From: CAVXYG01 sp963766005
Lineage (GTDB): Bacteria; Actinomycetota; Actinomycetes; S36-B12; GCA-2699445
Assembly: GCA_963766005.1 (NCBI GenBank)
Contig: CAVXYG010000012.1
Span: 62,001-126,000, forward strand
Reading direction: 5' to 3'
DNA: 64,000 nt
The notes beneath the pieces were generated by a model. That model was not told where the DNA came from and searched no databases. It saw only the letters and a program-made list of their open reading frames with translations. Below are positions 1 to 8,190 of this stretch, in pieces. Every line of letters starts with the position of its first letter. Position 1 is the stretch's first letter. Both the position numbers and the translations under genes were made by a program.

Positions 1-167
1 ATGCCGAAGGTGTAGGCGGGGGAGAGGGCCCACCAGAGGCGCGAGGACGACCTGGGCAGCACGGCGGTGGCCGGATGGACATGCTCTGTCCACTGCCGAC
101 CGTCCCACCACCGCTGACGGCCCGAGCCGGCGCTCTACCAACCTGCGGGAGCGTACTTCTCGCTCAT
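1..167 (-). pseudogene. DUF2510 protein, N-terminal part, interrupted by TAG
   Basis: The gene runs off the left edge, so only about 55 N-terminal codons are visible. The ATG at 167-165 has a good Shine-Dalgarno (GAGGAG, 3 nt before the ATG). The reading begins MSEKYAPAGW and continues RQRWWDGRQWTEH, the typical DUF2510 pattern (PAGWYxDPxG...RWWDGxxWTxH). It then reads towards a hydrophobic stretch containing RLWWALSPAYTFG, so a small membrane protein is likely. An in-frame TAG at 137-135 replaces the tyrosine normally found after GW. This is either a nonsense mutation or a one-base sequence error. The function of DUF2510 proteins is not known. Confidence 0.6.
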
Positions 168-346
168 GATCTCCTCGTTTGACGGCCGGCGGTCTACCGC
201 AGCGACTCGGAGCCAGTGACGGCACCGAGGAGTTCGCGCGTCCCATGTGTCCCTGAGTGGTACCCGGAGGAGGATCGGTCGAAACGAGCTTCGGCGGACG
301 GCGCAGTCGCGCCCGACCTGTCACCAATGTCGCAAACGGGTTGCTC

Positions 347-352
347 TAGCGT
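347..352 (+). promoter_or_regulatory. -10 box (TAGCGT) of the transglycosylase gene
   Basis: TAGCGT lies 48 nt before the ATG at 400. The predicted transcript starts near 359 and has an about 40-nt leader ending in the SD GGAGG, so this gene is expressed with a leader. Confidence 0.4.
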
Positions 353-399
353 CGCGTTCCTGCTTTGCTCGCTTCGGACTGCGTCTGTGGAGGTCGTCG

Positions 400-1911
400 A
401 TGCGCGCACGAGTGGCTGTGCTGGTCGTCGTCGCGTTGACCGCAGGCGCCGTTTCGGGGGCCTCGGCCGCCGTGGCCCCCGATCGTCTGCCAACCGAGTG
501 GCCCGTTGAGGCTGAAGCCCATCGCGCCGATGTGGCCGGTGCGCCCGGCGGGAGGGTCGCCAACGAGGCGACCCAGCCACTGGACGGTGAGCAGAACGCA
601 CCGGACGGCGCCGCGGTGGTTCCCTACCGCAGCGGATGGGGAACCGTGCAGCGGGATATCGCCTCCCTCACCGAGTACTCGGCCGGGCTGACCGATGAGC
701 ATCGCCGCTACGCCGCGCTGCGCTCCGACCTGGGGCCGCGATTGGCGGCCCTGCAGGAGCGGGAATCCGCACTGACGCAGCGACTGGCTGAACTCGGTGC
801 GCTCGAGGTCATGCTGACCCGGCAGCTGACCGATGCGCGCTCCGAGCTGGCGGTGCTGGAGCGGCAGGCCGGTGCCTTGGCCCGGCTCCTGTACACCCAG
901 CCGGCCCCGGAACTGAACGCCCTGGCCCAACTGCTGGAGGGCGAGGACCTGCGGGCGTTCGACCGACAGAACCTCGTGACCGGCGTGCTGACCTCGCGCG
1001 GCGCAGAGGTGGCGCGGACCCGTGAGGAAGTCGAGCGGCTCAGCGCACAGCTGCGCACGACGCGCGGCGACATCGCCTCGGCGCAGCGGGAACGCGCAAC
1101 GGTGAGCTCGGACCGCCACCAGGTTGCCGCGCAGCTGGCCGTCGTGGAGAAGGCGCTGACCGAGATCGACGACGACGCGCAGGCGGCTCGGGCGGCGATC
1201 GACGAGATCCGGCGTGCCGAGCTGGTCGCGATCCGGGCCGCCGTCGAAGCTGCGGCTGCCGCTGATCGCGCCGACGCCGAGGCGCAGATGCCGGACACAC
1301 CCTCGCAGTCGCAGGCTGCGCCGCGATCGGAGCCGCCGGCCAGACCGACGGGCGGCGGCACGGCTGCCAAGAGCACCGGCGATTTCCGCGCCGCGCTACC
1401 CCAGGGGATCCCCTACCGCGATGTCTTCCTGACCTACGGGCTGCGCTACCGCGTCGAGCCCGCGGTCTTGGCCGCCATCGCCCGCCAGGAGTCGAACTTC
1501 GACCCGTGGGCCGGCTGCAGCCGCGCCGGGGCGGGCAAGGGGATCATGCAGCACGAGGGCCAGGCGCGCTACTGCGGACCGCAGGCCGTGGCGGCCTCGG
1601 TGGAGAAGTCGGCGCGCATGCTGGCCGCGTACTACAACCGCGGCGGGAGCTGGCAGGCGGCCATGTTCGCCTACAACAACGGCCCGGGCCTGATGGACGA
1701 ATGGGTGCGCTTCGGCAGCAACCCGCCGAGGCTCCTGGCAGTTCTGGCGCAGCACTACAACGCCAGCCCCTGGGCCAGCCCCGGCCCCAAGCACGGGTAC
1801 CCGACCTGGGGGGACTGGCGCGCGGCCGTCGCCTACAGCTACGCCGCCACGCGCCCGTTGGCCGGCATGCGGTCGGCGGCCCAGACCTGGCTCATCTACC
1901 GACAGGGATGA
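400..1911 (+). CDS. secreted coiled-coil lytic transglycosylase (SLT domain)
   Basis: Predicted to cleave peptidoglycan glycan strands outside the membrane. The 503-aa product begins with a signal peptide (MRARVAVLVVVALTAGAVSG). About residues 70-270 form a long Ala/Glu/Arg-rich coiled coil. A proline-rich linker follows, then an SLT-type lysozyme-like domain from about residue 340. The likely catalytic Glu is E364 in ARQESNF, followed by GKGIMQHE and AYNNGPG, which match family motifs. The ATG at 400 was chosen over upstream in-frame starts because GGAGG precedes it and the signal peptide then sits at the N-terminus. It overlaps the PucR-type gene by 4 nt (ATGA), so the two are probably one operon. 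Confidence 0.85.
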   Translation: MRARVAVLVVVALTAGAVSGASAAVAPDRLPTEWPVEAEAHRADVAGAPGGRVANEATQPLDGEQNAPDGAAVVPYRSGWGTVQRDIASLTEYSAGLTDEHRRYAALRSDLGPRLAALQERESALTQRLAELGALEVMLTRQLTDARSELAVLERQAGALARLLYTQPAPELNALAQLLEGEDLRAFDRQNLVTGVLTSRGAEVARTREEVERLSAQLRTTRGDIASAQRERATVSSDRHQVAAQLAVVEKALTEIDDDAQAARAAIDEIRRAELVAIRAAVEAAAAADRADAEAQMPDTPSQSQAAPRSEPPARPTGGGTAAKSTGDFRAALPQGIPYRDVFLTYGLRYRVEPAVLAAIARQESNFDPWAGCSRAGAGKGIMQHEGQARYCGPQAVAASVEKSARMLAAYYNRGGSWQAAMFAYNNGPGLMDEWVRFGSNPPRLLAVLAQHYNASPWASPGPKHGYPTWGDWRAAVAYSYAATRPLAGMRSAAQTWLIYRQG

Positions 1912-3068
1912 CCGGGCGCACCGATCGGCTCGACCGGCCGTGGGCAGGGGTCGACTCGGCCCTCGCCGTCGTGCTGCGGGGCGGGTTGGAGCAGGTGATC
2001 GAGGACGTCATCGCCGCCGTCGCCGCCGAGGTGCCCGCCTACGCGCGACCCGAGGACGGGCACGTGCAGGGGGCCCTGCGCGAGGGGGTCAGAGTCGCGC
2101 TGGAGCGGCTCATGTCCCTGCTCGGCACCGCCGAGGCTCCGCTCGGCCCGGCCGCAGAGGTCTATGAGCGCATCGGGGCGGCCGAGTACCGCAGCCACCG
2201 CCCGCTGCCAGCGGTGCTCGCGGCCTACCGGGTCGGCGCGCTGACCACCTGGCGCGGGCTGAGCGCGCTGTCGGCCGTAGCCGGGACCGACGCGGTGCAG
2301 ACCGCCCGGTTGGCCGAGGCCTGCTTCGCCTACATCGATGAGATCTCCGCCGCCTCGGCGGCCGGCTACTCGGCCGCAGCCGCCGCCGACGCCGGCCGGC
2401 GGGAGGCGCTGGCCGGGCAACTCGTGGCCGCAGTCGTGGAGTCGGCGGGCGCCGGGGTCGTCTCGGCCCTGTCCGCCGACCTGGGGTGGGAGCTGCCGGA
2501 GTCGTTGCGGGTGGCGGTCTGGGAGGACGTCGCTGCTCCGCCGGGGATCTTGGCGGCCCGACACGGCGGGTTGACCGTCGCCCTGCTGCCGGAACCTCCA
2601 TCGAGGCAGGCCAGGTCTGAGCTGGACCGTCTTTCAGCCGCCGTCGGCACCGCCCAGCCGGTCGGCGAGGCGCCCGTGTCGTTCCGCCATGCGCGGCTGC
2701 TGCACCGCCTGCGGCAGTCCGGCGCGATCCCGAACGACGCGGCTGCGCTGACCGAGGAGCACGTCCCGGCGCTGCTCCTCATGGCCGAGGAGTCGCTGAC
2801 CCAGGCGCTGATCGCACGACGGCTCGCGGTGCTGGACGGTCTGGACGAGCAGCGTCGCGCCGTCGTGGTGGACACGACCGCCGCCTGGCTCCTGCACGGC
2901 GGATCGCGGGCGGCCGTCGCCGAGCAGCTGCACATCCACCCGCAGACGGTCGCCTACCGGATGGGCGGGATCCGCGCACTGCTCGGGGCGCAACTGGCCG
3001 ACGCGGAGGGACGATGGGAACTCCTGCTGGCGCTGCGTGCGGAGCAGCTCGTGCGTCCTAGTCGATGA
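1908..3068 (+). CDS. PucR/CdaR-type helix-turn-helix regulator
   Basis: A 386-aa cytoplasmic transcription factor. The C-terminal about 60 residues form the PucR-type HTH (TTAAWLLHGGSRAAVAEQL, then HIHPQTVAYRMG). The N-terminal part is alanine-rich and helical, like the domain that precedes the HTH in this family (RsbR/GGDEF-like in other members). The ATG overlaps the transglycosylase stop, implying translational coupling. It may sense cell-wall status or autoregulate the operon, but the sequence shows no ligand. Its 3' end overlaps the convergent ABC permease gene by 11 bp. Confidence 0.8.
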   Translation: MTGRTDRLDRPWAGVDSALAVVLRGGLEQVIEDVIAAVAAEVPAYARPEDGHVQGALREGVRVALERLMSLLGTAEAPLGPAAEVYERIGAAEYRSHRPLPAVLAAYRVGALTTWRGLSALSAVAGTDAVQTARLAEACFAYIDEISAASAAGYSAAAAADAGRREALAGQLVAAVVESAGAGVVSALSADLGWELPESLRVAVWEDVAAPPGILAARHGGLTVALLPEPPSRQARSELDRLSAAVGTAQPVGEAPVSFRHARLLHRLRQSGAIPNDAAALTEEHVPALLLMAEESLTQALIARRLAVLDGLDEQRRAVVVDTTAAWLLHGGSRAAVAEQLHIHPQTVAYRMGGIRALLGAQLADAEGRWELLLALRAEQLVRPSR

Positions 3069-3861
3069 GTTTGCGGGACATGCTGCGGAACGACAGCAGC
3101 GCCGCGCCGGCGGCGAAGACCACCAGCGCAGCGGCATGGAGCAGGTCCGTGGCCGGCTCCATGCCGAACGAGGCATGCCGCACGAGCTCCACGCAGTGGT
3201 ACAGCGGATTCAGCTGCGCCAGTGTCTGGACCAAGGGCGGGAAATTGGTCAGCGGGAAGAACGTGCCGGCCAGGAGGAACAGCGGGGTCACCACGGCACT
3301 GGTGACGTAGTTGAACGAGTCGATGCTCGGCACGATCGCGCTGATCCACTGGCCGAGGAAGGCGAAGCCAAGTCCGGTGATCGCGGCGACGAACGGGATC
3401 AGGACCATCGTGGGCCGTGGCTGCAGACCGAACGCCATCGCCACCAGCAGGGGCGCGTTGCCGTAGACGCCCGCCTTCACCGCCAGCCAGCTGGCCTCGG
3501 CGGCCATGACCTCGCGCACGTTCACCGGAGTGGCGAGGATCGCGTCGTAGGTCTTGAGGAACTCGCGTTTCACGAAGGTGTTGAACATCGCGGCGAAGAC
3601 CGATGCGAACAGCACGGCCGAGGCGACGGTGCCCGTGCCCACGTACTCGACGTAGGAGTAGCCGTCGATCTCGGAGATCAGGCCGCCCAGACCGACGCCG
3701 AAGGCGAGCAGGTAGATCGTCGGCTCGACGATGGAGGAGAAGGTCGTCGAGCGCCACAACCGCCGGAACAGCACCCACTCCCGGACCCACACGCCGGCGA
3801 ACGCCGCTCTGTCGAATCCGCGCGACGGGAGTGCTGCAGCGAGGTCGTCCATCTGTGCCAT
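3058..3861 (-). CDS. ABC-2 type permease, NodJ/DrrB-like
   Basis: A 267-aa integral membrane subunit with about six membrane segments and the ABC2_membrane layout. The N-terminal EPTIYLLAFGVGLG segment and the AGTFFPLTNFPP loop resemble the NodJ subfamily of exporter permeases. It starts 4 nt after the stop of the ATPase gene and is clearly co-transcribed with it. The substrate cannot be read from sequence. Family members export lipo-oligosaccharides, antibiotics or envelope lipids. The start codon ATG at 3861 is taken from spacing to the ATPase gene. Confidence 0.85.
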   Translation of the reverse strand: MAQMDDLAAALPSRGFDRAAFAGVWVREWVLFRRLWRSTTFSSIVEPTIYLLAFGVGLGGLISEIDGYSYVEYVGTGTVASAVLFASVFAAMFNTFVKREFLKTYDAILATPVNVREVMAAEASWLAVKAGVYGNAPLLVAMAFGLQPRPTMVLIPFVAAITGLGFAFLGQWISAIVPSIDSFNYVTSAVVTPLFLLAGTFFPLTNFPPLVQTLAQLNPLYHCVELVRHASFGMEPATDLLHAAALVVFAAGAALLSFRSMSRKLID

Positions 3862-3865
3862 GGCG

Positions 3866-4780
3866 CTACTCCAGGCTCTCGCCGGTCAGCAGGACGAAGA
3901 CGTCCTCCAGGCTCGCCGCCCGGCGGTGACCGTCACCGAGCTCGTCCTGCACGGCCATCGGTAGTCCTTCGGCGCGCAGGATGCTCACCGAGGGGCCGTT
4001 GCGCCGCGCGGGCAAGCCGGCCTGGCTCGCGGCTCGCTCCACGCGGGCCAGGTAGGCCGGAGGCCCGTAGTACTCCAGCGCCTCGGTGCCGGCATGCGCC
4101 GTCAGCAGCTCCAAGGGCGTGCCGGCGGCGACGACCCGCCCGGCGTTCATGATCGCCACCTGGTCGGCCAGACGCTCGGCCTCTTCGATGTAGTGGGTGC
4201 TCATGAGCAGGGTCTTGCCGCGGGCTCGCAGGTCGTCGATGAGGGTCCACAGCTCCTGCCGGATCTGCGGATCGAGGCCCACCGTGGGCTCATCGAGGAG
4301 GATCAGTTCCGGGTCGTGCACCAAGGACCGGGCGATGAGCAGCCGCCGTTTCATCCCGCCGGACAGGGTCTTGATCCTGTCGTCCGCCCGGTCGGTGAGA
4401 CGGGCCAGCGCCAGCGCCGCATCGACGGCTGCGGCGCGTCGGGACCGGGGGACCCGCAGCAGCGTGGCCCAGACCATCGCGTTCTCCCGACAGGTCAGCT
4501 GGTCCTCCAGCCACTCCTGCTGCGGCACGACGCCCATGGCGGCTCGGGCGCGCTTGGACTGCTGCGGGATCGGGAGGCCGAGGACTTCGATGGTTCCGCC
4601 GGTGGGCTCGGCCTGGCCGGTGAGCATCCGCATCGTGGTGGATTTCCCGGCGCCGTTGGGGCCGAGCAGCCCGAAACAGGTGCCGCGCGGGACTTCCAGC
4701 GACAGGCCGTCGACAGCCGTGAGGTCGCCGAACCGCTTCACCACGTGGGAGAGCCGGATTGCCGGCGACGTCGGCGTCAC
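3866..4780 (-). CDS. ABC exporter ATPase, NodI/DrrA-like
   Basis: A 304-aa ATP-binding subunit driving the adjacent permease. Walker A is GPNGAGKST at residues 40-48, the signature LSGGM at about 139-143, Walker B LILLDEP at about 160-166 and the switch histidine in STHYIEEAERL. The C-terminal about 75 residues form the extension typical of NodI/DrrA ATPases. The start is GTG at 4780, with TATCGT ending 6 nt upstream and no SD, so the mRNA is probably leaderless. It is divergent from murT, with 125 bp between the start codons. Confidence 0.9.
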   Translation of the reverse strand: MTPTSPAIRLSHVVKRFGDLTAVDGLSLEVPRGTCFGLLGPNGAGKSTTMRMLTGQAEPTGGTIEVLGLPIPQQSKRARAAMGVVPQQEWLEDQLTCRENAMVWATLLRVPRSRRAAAVDAALALARLTDRADDRIKTLSGGMKRRLLIARSLVHDPELILLDEPTVGLDPQIRQELWTLIDDLRARGKTLLMSTHYIEEAERLADQVAIMNAGRVVAAGTPLELLTAHAGTEALEYYGPPAYLARVERAASQAGLPARRNGPSVSILRAEGLPMAVQDELGDGHRRAASLEDVFVLLTGESLE

Positions 4781-4786
4781 CGGACC

Positions 4787-4792
4787 ACGATA
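4787..4792 (-). promoter_or_regulatory. -10 box (TATCGT) of the ABC exporter operon
   Basis: On the minus strand TATCGT is followed by 6 nt and then the GTG at 4780. The expected transcription start is the first base of the start codon. Confidence 0.5.
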
Positions 4793-4893
4793 CGTGCGTC
4801 GTGAGGCACGCGCGCTCGCCCTGCGCGGCCGTGCTGCTGCGGGGCCGTCCCGGCGCCACGCGTCGGACGCGCTCCGGTGGCCGGCGGCTGCGT

Positions 4894-4899
4894 TACCGT
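4894..4899 (+). promoter_or_regulatory. -10 box (TACCGT) of murT-gatD
   Basis: TACCGT is followed by 6 nt and GTG at 4906. A second in-frame GTG at 4900 would sit directly behind the box, so 4906 is the better start. Confidence 0.5.
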
Positions 4900-4905
4900 G
4901 TGGCG

Positions 4906-6175
4906 GTGAACTACCTCGCGCTCTACATCGGCAAGCTGGTTGTCGTCGTCGGCCGCTTGCTGGGCAAGCGGGGTTCCTCGTTCCCGGGCCTGGTCGCGGA
5001 GAAGATCAGCCCCGGCTTCCTGCGCAACGCCCTGGAGTCGCTGCCGGGCGGGGTCATCGTCGTGACCGGCACCAACGGCAAGACCACCACCGTGAAGATG
5101 ATCGCGGACATCCTCGGCACCCAGCACCAGGTCCTGACCAACCGGACCGGCGCGAACTTCACCCGCGGCATCGCCTCCACGGTGCTCATGGGGATGTCGA
5201 TGCGCGGCAAGCTGCGCCACACGATCGGGGTGTTCGAGATCGACGAGGCCTGGGCGGTCCGCTTCGTGGACCAGGTGCGCACCCGGGGCGTGGTCATCAC
5301 CAACGTGATGCGCGACCAGATGGACCGCTTCGGGGAGATCGACCACACCGCGCGCCTGCTGACGAAGGTCGTGGCCGCTGCCGAGGAATTCGCGGTGCTC
5401 AACGCCGATGACCCCCGCGTCGTCGCGATGGCGTCGGCGGCCGGCTGCCCGGTCACCTACTTCGGGGTCGGAGCCGAGTTGCGGCGCGTCTTCATCACCG
5501 ACGACGAGTTGTACGCCGCCGACATCGACGTGGACGCCAAGCACGCCGCCCGTCCAGTGCCGCAGGTCGTGCTGGAGCGGATCGACCCGGGGTCCATCAC
5601 CGTGAGCACGCGAGGCCGGACAGATGGACATCGCGCTGCACGTCTTCGGCTCCCACAACGCGCAGAACGCCACGGCCGCGCTGGCGGCCGGGCTGCGGGC
5701 GGGTGTGCCGCTGGACCAGGCGGCGACCGCGCTGGAGCACATGATGGCGGCATTCGGGCGCGGCGAGTTCATCGATGTCGGCGGTCGGCGGCTGCTGCTG
5801 CAGCTGGTGAAGAACCCCGGCGGATTCCGCTACTCGTTGATGGATGTCGCCTCGGTGACGCCGGCGGAGGTGCTCATCGCGATCAATGACGAGTACGCCG
5901 ACGGCCGCGACGTCTCGTGGCTGTGGGACGTGGACTTCCGGTCGCTGGCGCAATGGCCGGTCTCCACGACCGGCACCCGGGCGGAGGACATGGCGCTGCG
6001 GCTGGAGTACGACGGCGTCCCCGTCCGCGAGGCCACCCCCGACATGCGCCAGGCGATCGAGCAGTTGCGCGATCGGCACCCGGCCGGGACGACGCTCGTG
6101 GTGTGCGCCACCTACACCGCGATGTTCGACATGCGGGAGATCCTGGCCACCATGGCGGAGGTGACGCCGGTATGA
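4906..6175 (+). pseudogene. murT: MurT lipid II isoglutaminyl synthase subunit, frameshifted
   Basis: MurT is the Mur-ligase-like subunit that, with GatD, amidates the D-Glu of lipid II. The first frame (4906 to about 5610) has the P-loop VTGTNGKTTT, FEIDEAWAV and the Mur central domain. The second frame (about 5610-6175) resumes at GQMDIALHVFGSHNAQNA and has the MurT signature DGRDVSWLWDVDF. The frame changes at about 5600-5620 (one extra or two missing bases, near the GCACGCGAGG stretch). Joined, the protein is about 423 aa, normal for MurT. The cysteine zinc ribbon (two CxxC pairs) found in many MurT proteins is not present. The error is likely technical, because gatD downstream is intact and coupled (ATGA). 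Confidence 0.85.
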
Positions 6176-6891
6176 AGCCGCTGCACCTGGTGCACCTCTA
6201 CCAGCGGGAGATGAACATCTACGGCGACACCGGCAACCGACTGGTGCTCACCAAGCGTCTGGAGCTGTCCGGCATCCCGCACGAGGTGTCGATCTGCGGC
6301 GTGGGCGATCCGCTGCCCGCCGATCCGCACTTGATCCTCGGCGGCGGCGGTCAGGACGTCGGCCAGGCCGCGGTCGGCGCGGATCTGCAGGGCAAGCGCG
6401 ACGGCTTGGCGGCGATGAAGGCCGACGGCGTCCCCATGCTCATGATCTGCGGCATGTACCAGTTGTTCGGCCACTACTTCCAGACCCACGAGGGGGAGCG
6501 GATCCCCGGCGCAGGCCTGCTGGACCTGCACACCGAGGGGCAGCCGCAGCGGCTCATCGGCAACATCACCGAGGACTCGGACTTCGGCGAGCTCGTCGGC
6601 TACGAGAACCACAGCGGCCTGACGTACCTGCACGACGGCGTGCAGCCGTTGGGGCGAGTCGTCCGCGGCAGCGGGAACAACGGCACGGACGGGGGCGAAG
6701 GCGCACTCGACGGTTCGATCATCGGTACCTACCTGCACGGCCCGGTGCTCGCCAAGAGCCCCAGGCTGGCCGACCACCTGTTGGGGGAGGCGCTCGCCGC
6801 GGCCGGGATCGAGGCCGAGCTCGGGCCGTTCCCGGAGCTCGATGCGCGTGCCGGGCGCGCCGCGGCCGCGGCGAAGGCCCGGCCCCGATAG
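6172..6891 (+). CDS. gatD: GatD glutamine amidotransferase subunit
   Basis: The 239-aa cytoplasmic glutaminase supplies ammonia to MurT. The N-terminus HLYQREMNIYGDTGN is the GatD hallmark. The nucleophile is C93 in MICGMYQLFG and the catalytic histidine is H189 in YLHGPVLAKSP. The triad is of the class I (CobB/CobQ-like) type. The ATG overlaps the murT stop (ATGA), so the two subunits are translationally coupled in a 1:1 arrangement. Confidence 0.95.
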   Translation: MKPLHLVHLYQREMNIYGDTGNRLVLTKRLELSGIPHEVSICGVGDPLPADPHLILGGGGQDVGQAAVGADLQGKRDGLAAMKADGVPMLMICGMYQLFGHYFQTHEGERIPGAGLLDLHTEGQPQRLIGNITEDSDFGELVGYENHSGLTYLHDGVQPLGRVVRGSGNNGTDGGEGALDGSIIGTYLHGPVLAKSPRLADHLLGEALAAAGIEAELGPFPELDARAGRAAAAAKARPR

Positions 6892-6937
6892 GTCGGGGCG
6901 AGGGCGCGGCAGTTCCCCGGAGGCGTCGGCTTGCCGC

Positions 6938-6953
6938 GCCGGCGCGCGCCGGC
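6938..6953 (+). terminator. 16-bp perfect GC palindrome after gatD
   Basis: GCCGGCGCGCGCCGGC is fully self-complementary and lies 46 bp after the gatD stop. It could form a hairpin, but it lacks a loop and a U-tract, so terminator function is only possible. Confidence 0.3.
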
Positions 6954-7012
6954 TCCGAGGCGCCGGGAAGCCGGGCATCTCGCCGCGGCGGCGTGCTGGC
7001 CTGCCTGACGAG

Positions 7013-7018
7013 TACCGT
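7013..7018 (+). promoter_or_regulatory. -10 box (TACCGT) of the DUF1707 gene
   Basis: TACCGT is followed by 6 nt and GTG at 7025, which decides the start codon. Confidence 0.5.
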
Positions 7019-7024
7019 GGACGT

Positions 7025-7825
7025 GTGCCCAACGCACCCGAACAACCGGACCCTTGGTCGCTTCGCGCCTCGGATGCGGACCGGGACAAGTACTTGACCT
7101 TGCTCCGCGAGGCCTACGCCGAGGGGCGGCTCGACGCCGTGGAGTACCAGGAGCGGATGGAGCAGGCGCTCGGCGCGAAGACCTACCGCGACCTGTATCC
7201 GGTGCTCGCCGAACTGCCGATCGAGCCGTCGCGGGCGCCGGGACCTCCGATGCTCGGCACCGATCCCGCGGCATCGGCCGCCCAGCGGGGCGGTCTGGGC
7301 CAGCACTACCTGCCCGTGGCGGCACCCTCGGCGAATGCGGCGCGGCTGCCCGCGGGCTTCTCGCCGGACAATTCCGTCGTGTCGATCTTCGGCTCGGCGT
7401 CGCGCAACGGATCGTGGATGGTCCCCGAGGACGTCCAGGTCTTCACGCTGTTCGGAGAGGCCACGCTCGACCTCACCGGTGCCATCCTGTCCGGCATGGC
7501 CACCGAACTGCGCTGCAACGCGGTGTTCGGCAGCGTCAAGATCGTGCTGCCCGATGCGCTGCATGTCGAGGTCAACGGCGTGGGCATCCTCGGGGAGTTC
7601 GAGACCAAGGACAAGCGCAAGGGCCAGGACAAGCGCCGCACGCCGGCACCGACTGCTCCGCAGATCAAGGTCACCGGAGTCGCGGTCTTCGGCAGCGTCG
7701 AGGTGCGCATCGTGACGCCCAGGCCGGGCCAGGGGACCGTCAGCATGGTGAGCCCGGCGCTCCCCCCGGCGCCGCAGCACCCCGCCATCGACCAACGGCC
7801 CCCGGAACCCCCGACCGCGCAGTAG
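7025..7825 (+). CDS. DUF1707 / LiaF-like cell-wall response protein
   Basis: A 266-aa soluble protein. Residues about 10-60 form the DUF1707 (SHOCT-like) domain: LRASDADRDKYLTLLREAYA followed by EGRLDAVEYQERM. A linker follows. The C-terminal part (about 120-240) contains repeated VFGS/IFGSASRNG segments like the LiaF C-terminal (cell wall-active antibiotics response) domain. Such proteins are thought to modulate envelope-stress signalling, but no partner kinase lies nearby. The GTG start is set by a -10 box 6 nt upstream. The next gene begins 365 bp further on. Confidence 0.75.
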   Translation: MPNAPEQPDPWSLRASDADRDKYLTLLREAYAEGRLDAVEYQERMEQALGAKTYRDLYPVLAELPIEPSRAPGPPMLGTDPAASAAQRGGLGQHYLPVAAPSANAARLPAGFSPDNSVVSIFGSASRNGSWMVPEDVQVFTLFGEATLDLTGAILSGMATELRCNAVFGSVKIVLPDALHVEVNGVGILGEFETKDKRKGQDKRRTPAPTAPQIKVTGVAVFGSVEVRIVTPRPGQGTVSMVSPALPPAPQHPAIDQRPPEPPTAQ

Positions 7826-8190
7826 TCCGCCGGCCGGGGCGGGCAGGGCGTGGCCCGCAGCGCCAGATCCTGCCGACTCGGCGCTGCCACCGCCGAGCGT
7901 TGCCCCGACCGCGTCCACCGGCGGCCGACGGCTGGCGGAGCCGTCGACACCGCTTCCCGCCGGAGCCTCTCCGCGCTGCAGGGCGTCGCGAGAGCGAGGC
8001 GCATCGATCGCGCTGCCGCATCCCGGTCGAGCCCGCGGGGGTCGCGTCCCCGACCTCAGCGCCCGATATCGCCACTGTCGGCGGGCAGAAGCGGGGTAGC
8101 GCGCAGAGCGGCTGGACCGAGCATGGATCGGACGCGCTCGCCGTTGACGGGCGTATCGTCGAGCCACGATCTCGAGACCCCGAGGACACC
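7826..8190. other. intergenic region with MFS promoter
   Basis: No gene is supported here. A -10-like TATCGT at 8154-8159 would give an about 25-nt leader for the MFS gene containing GAGGA before its ATG. Confidence 0.4.

Noticed and set aside
8141..8159. Sigma-70 -35/-10 pair before the MFS gene (TTGACG and TATCGT)
   Set aside because: The two hexamers are only 4 bp apart, far from the required spacing, so only the -10 is kept.
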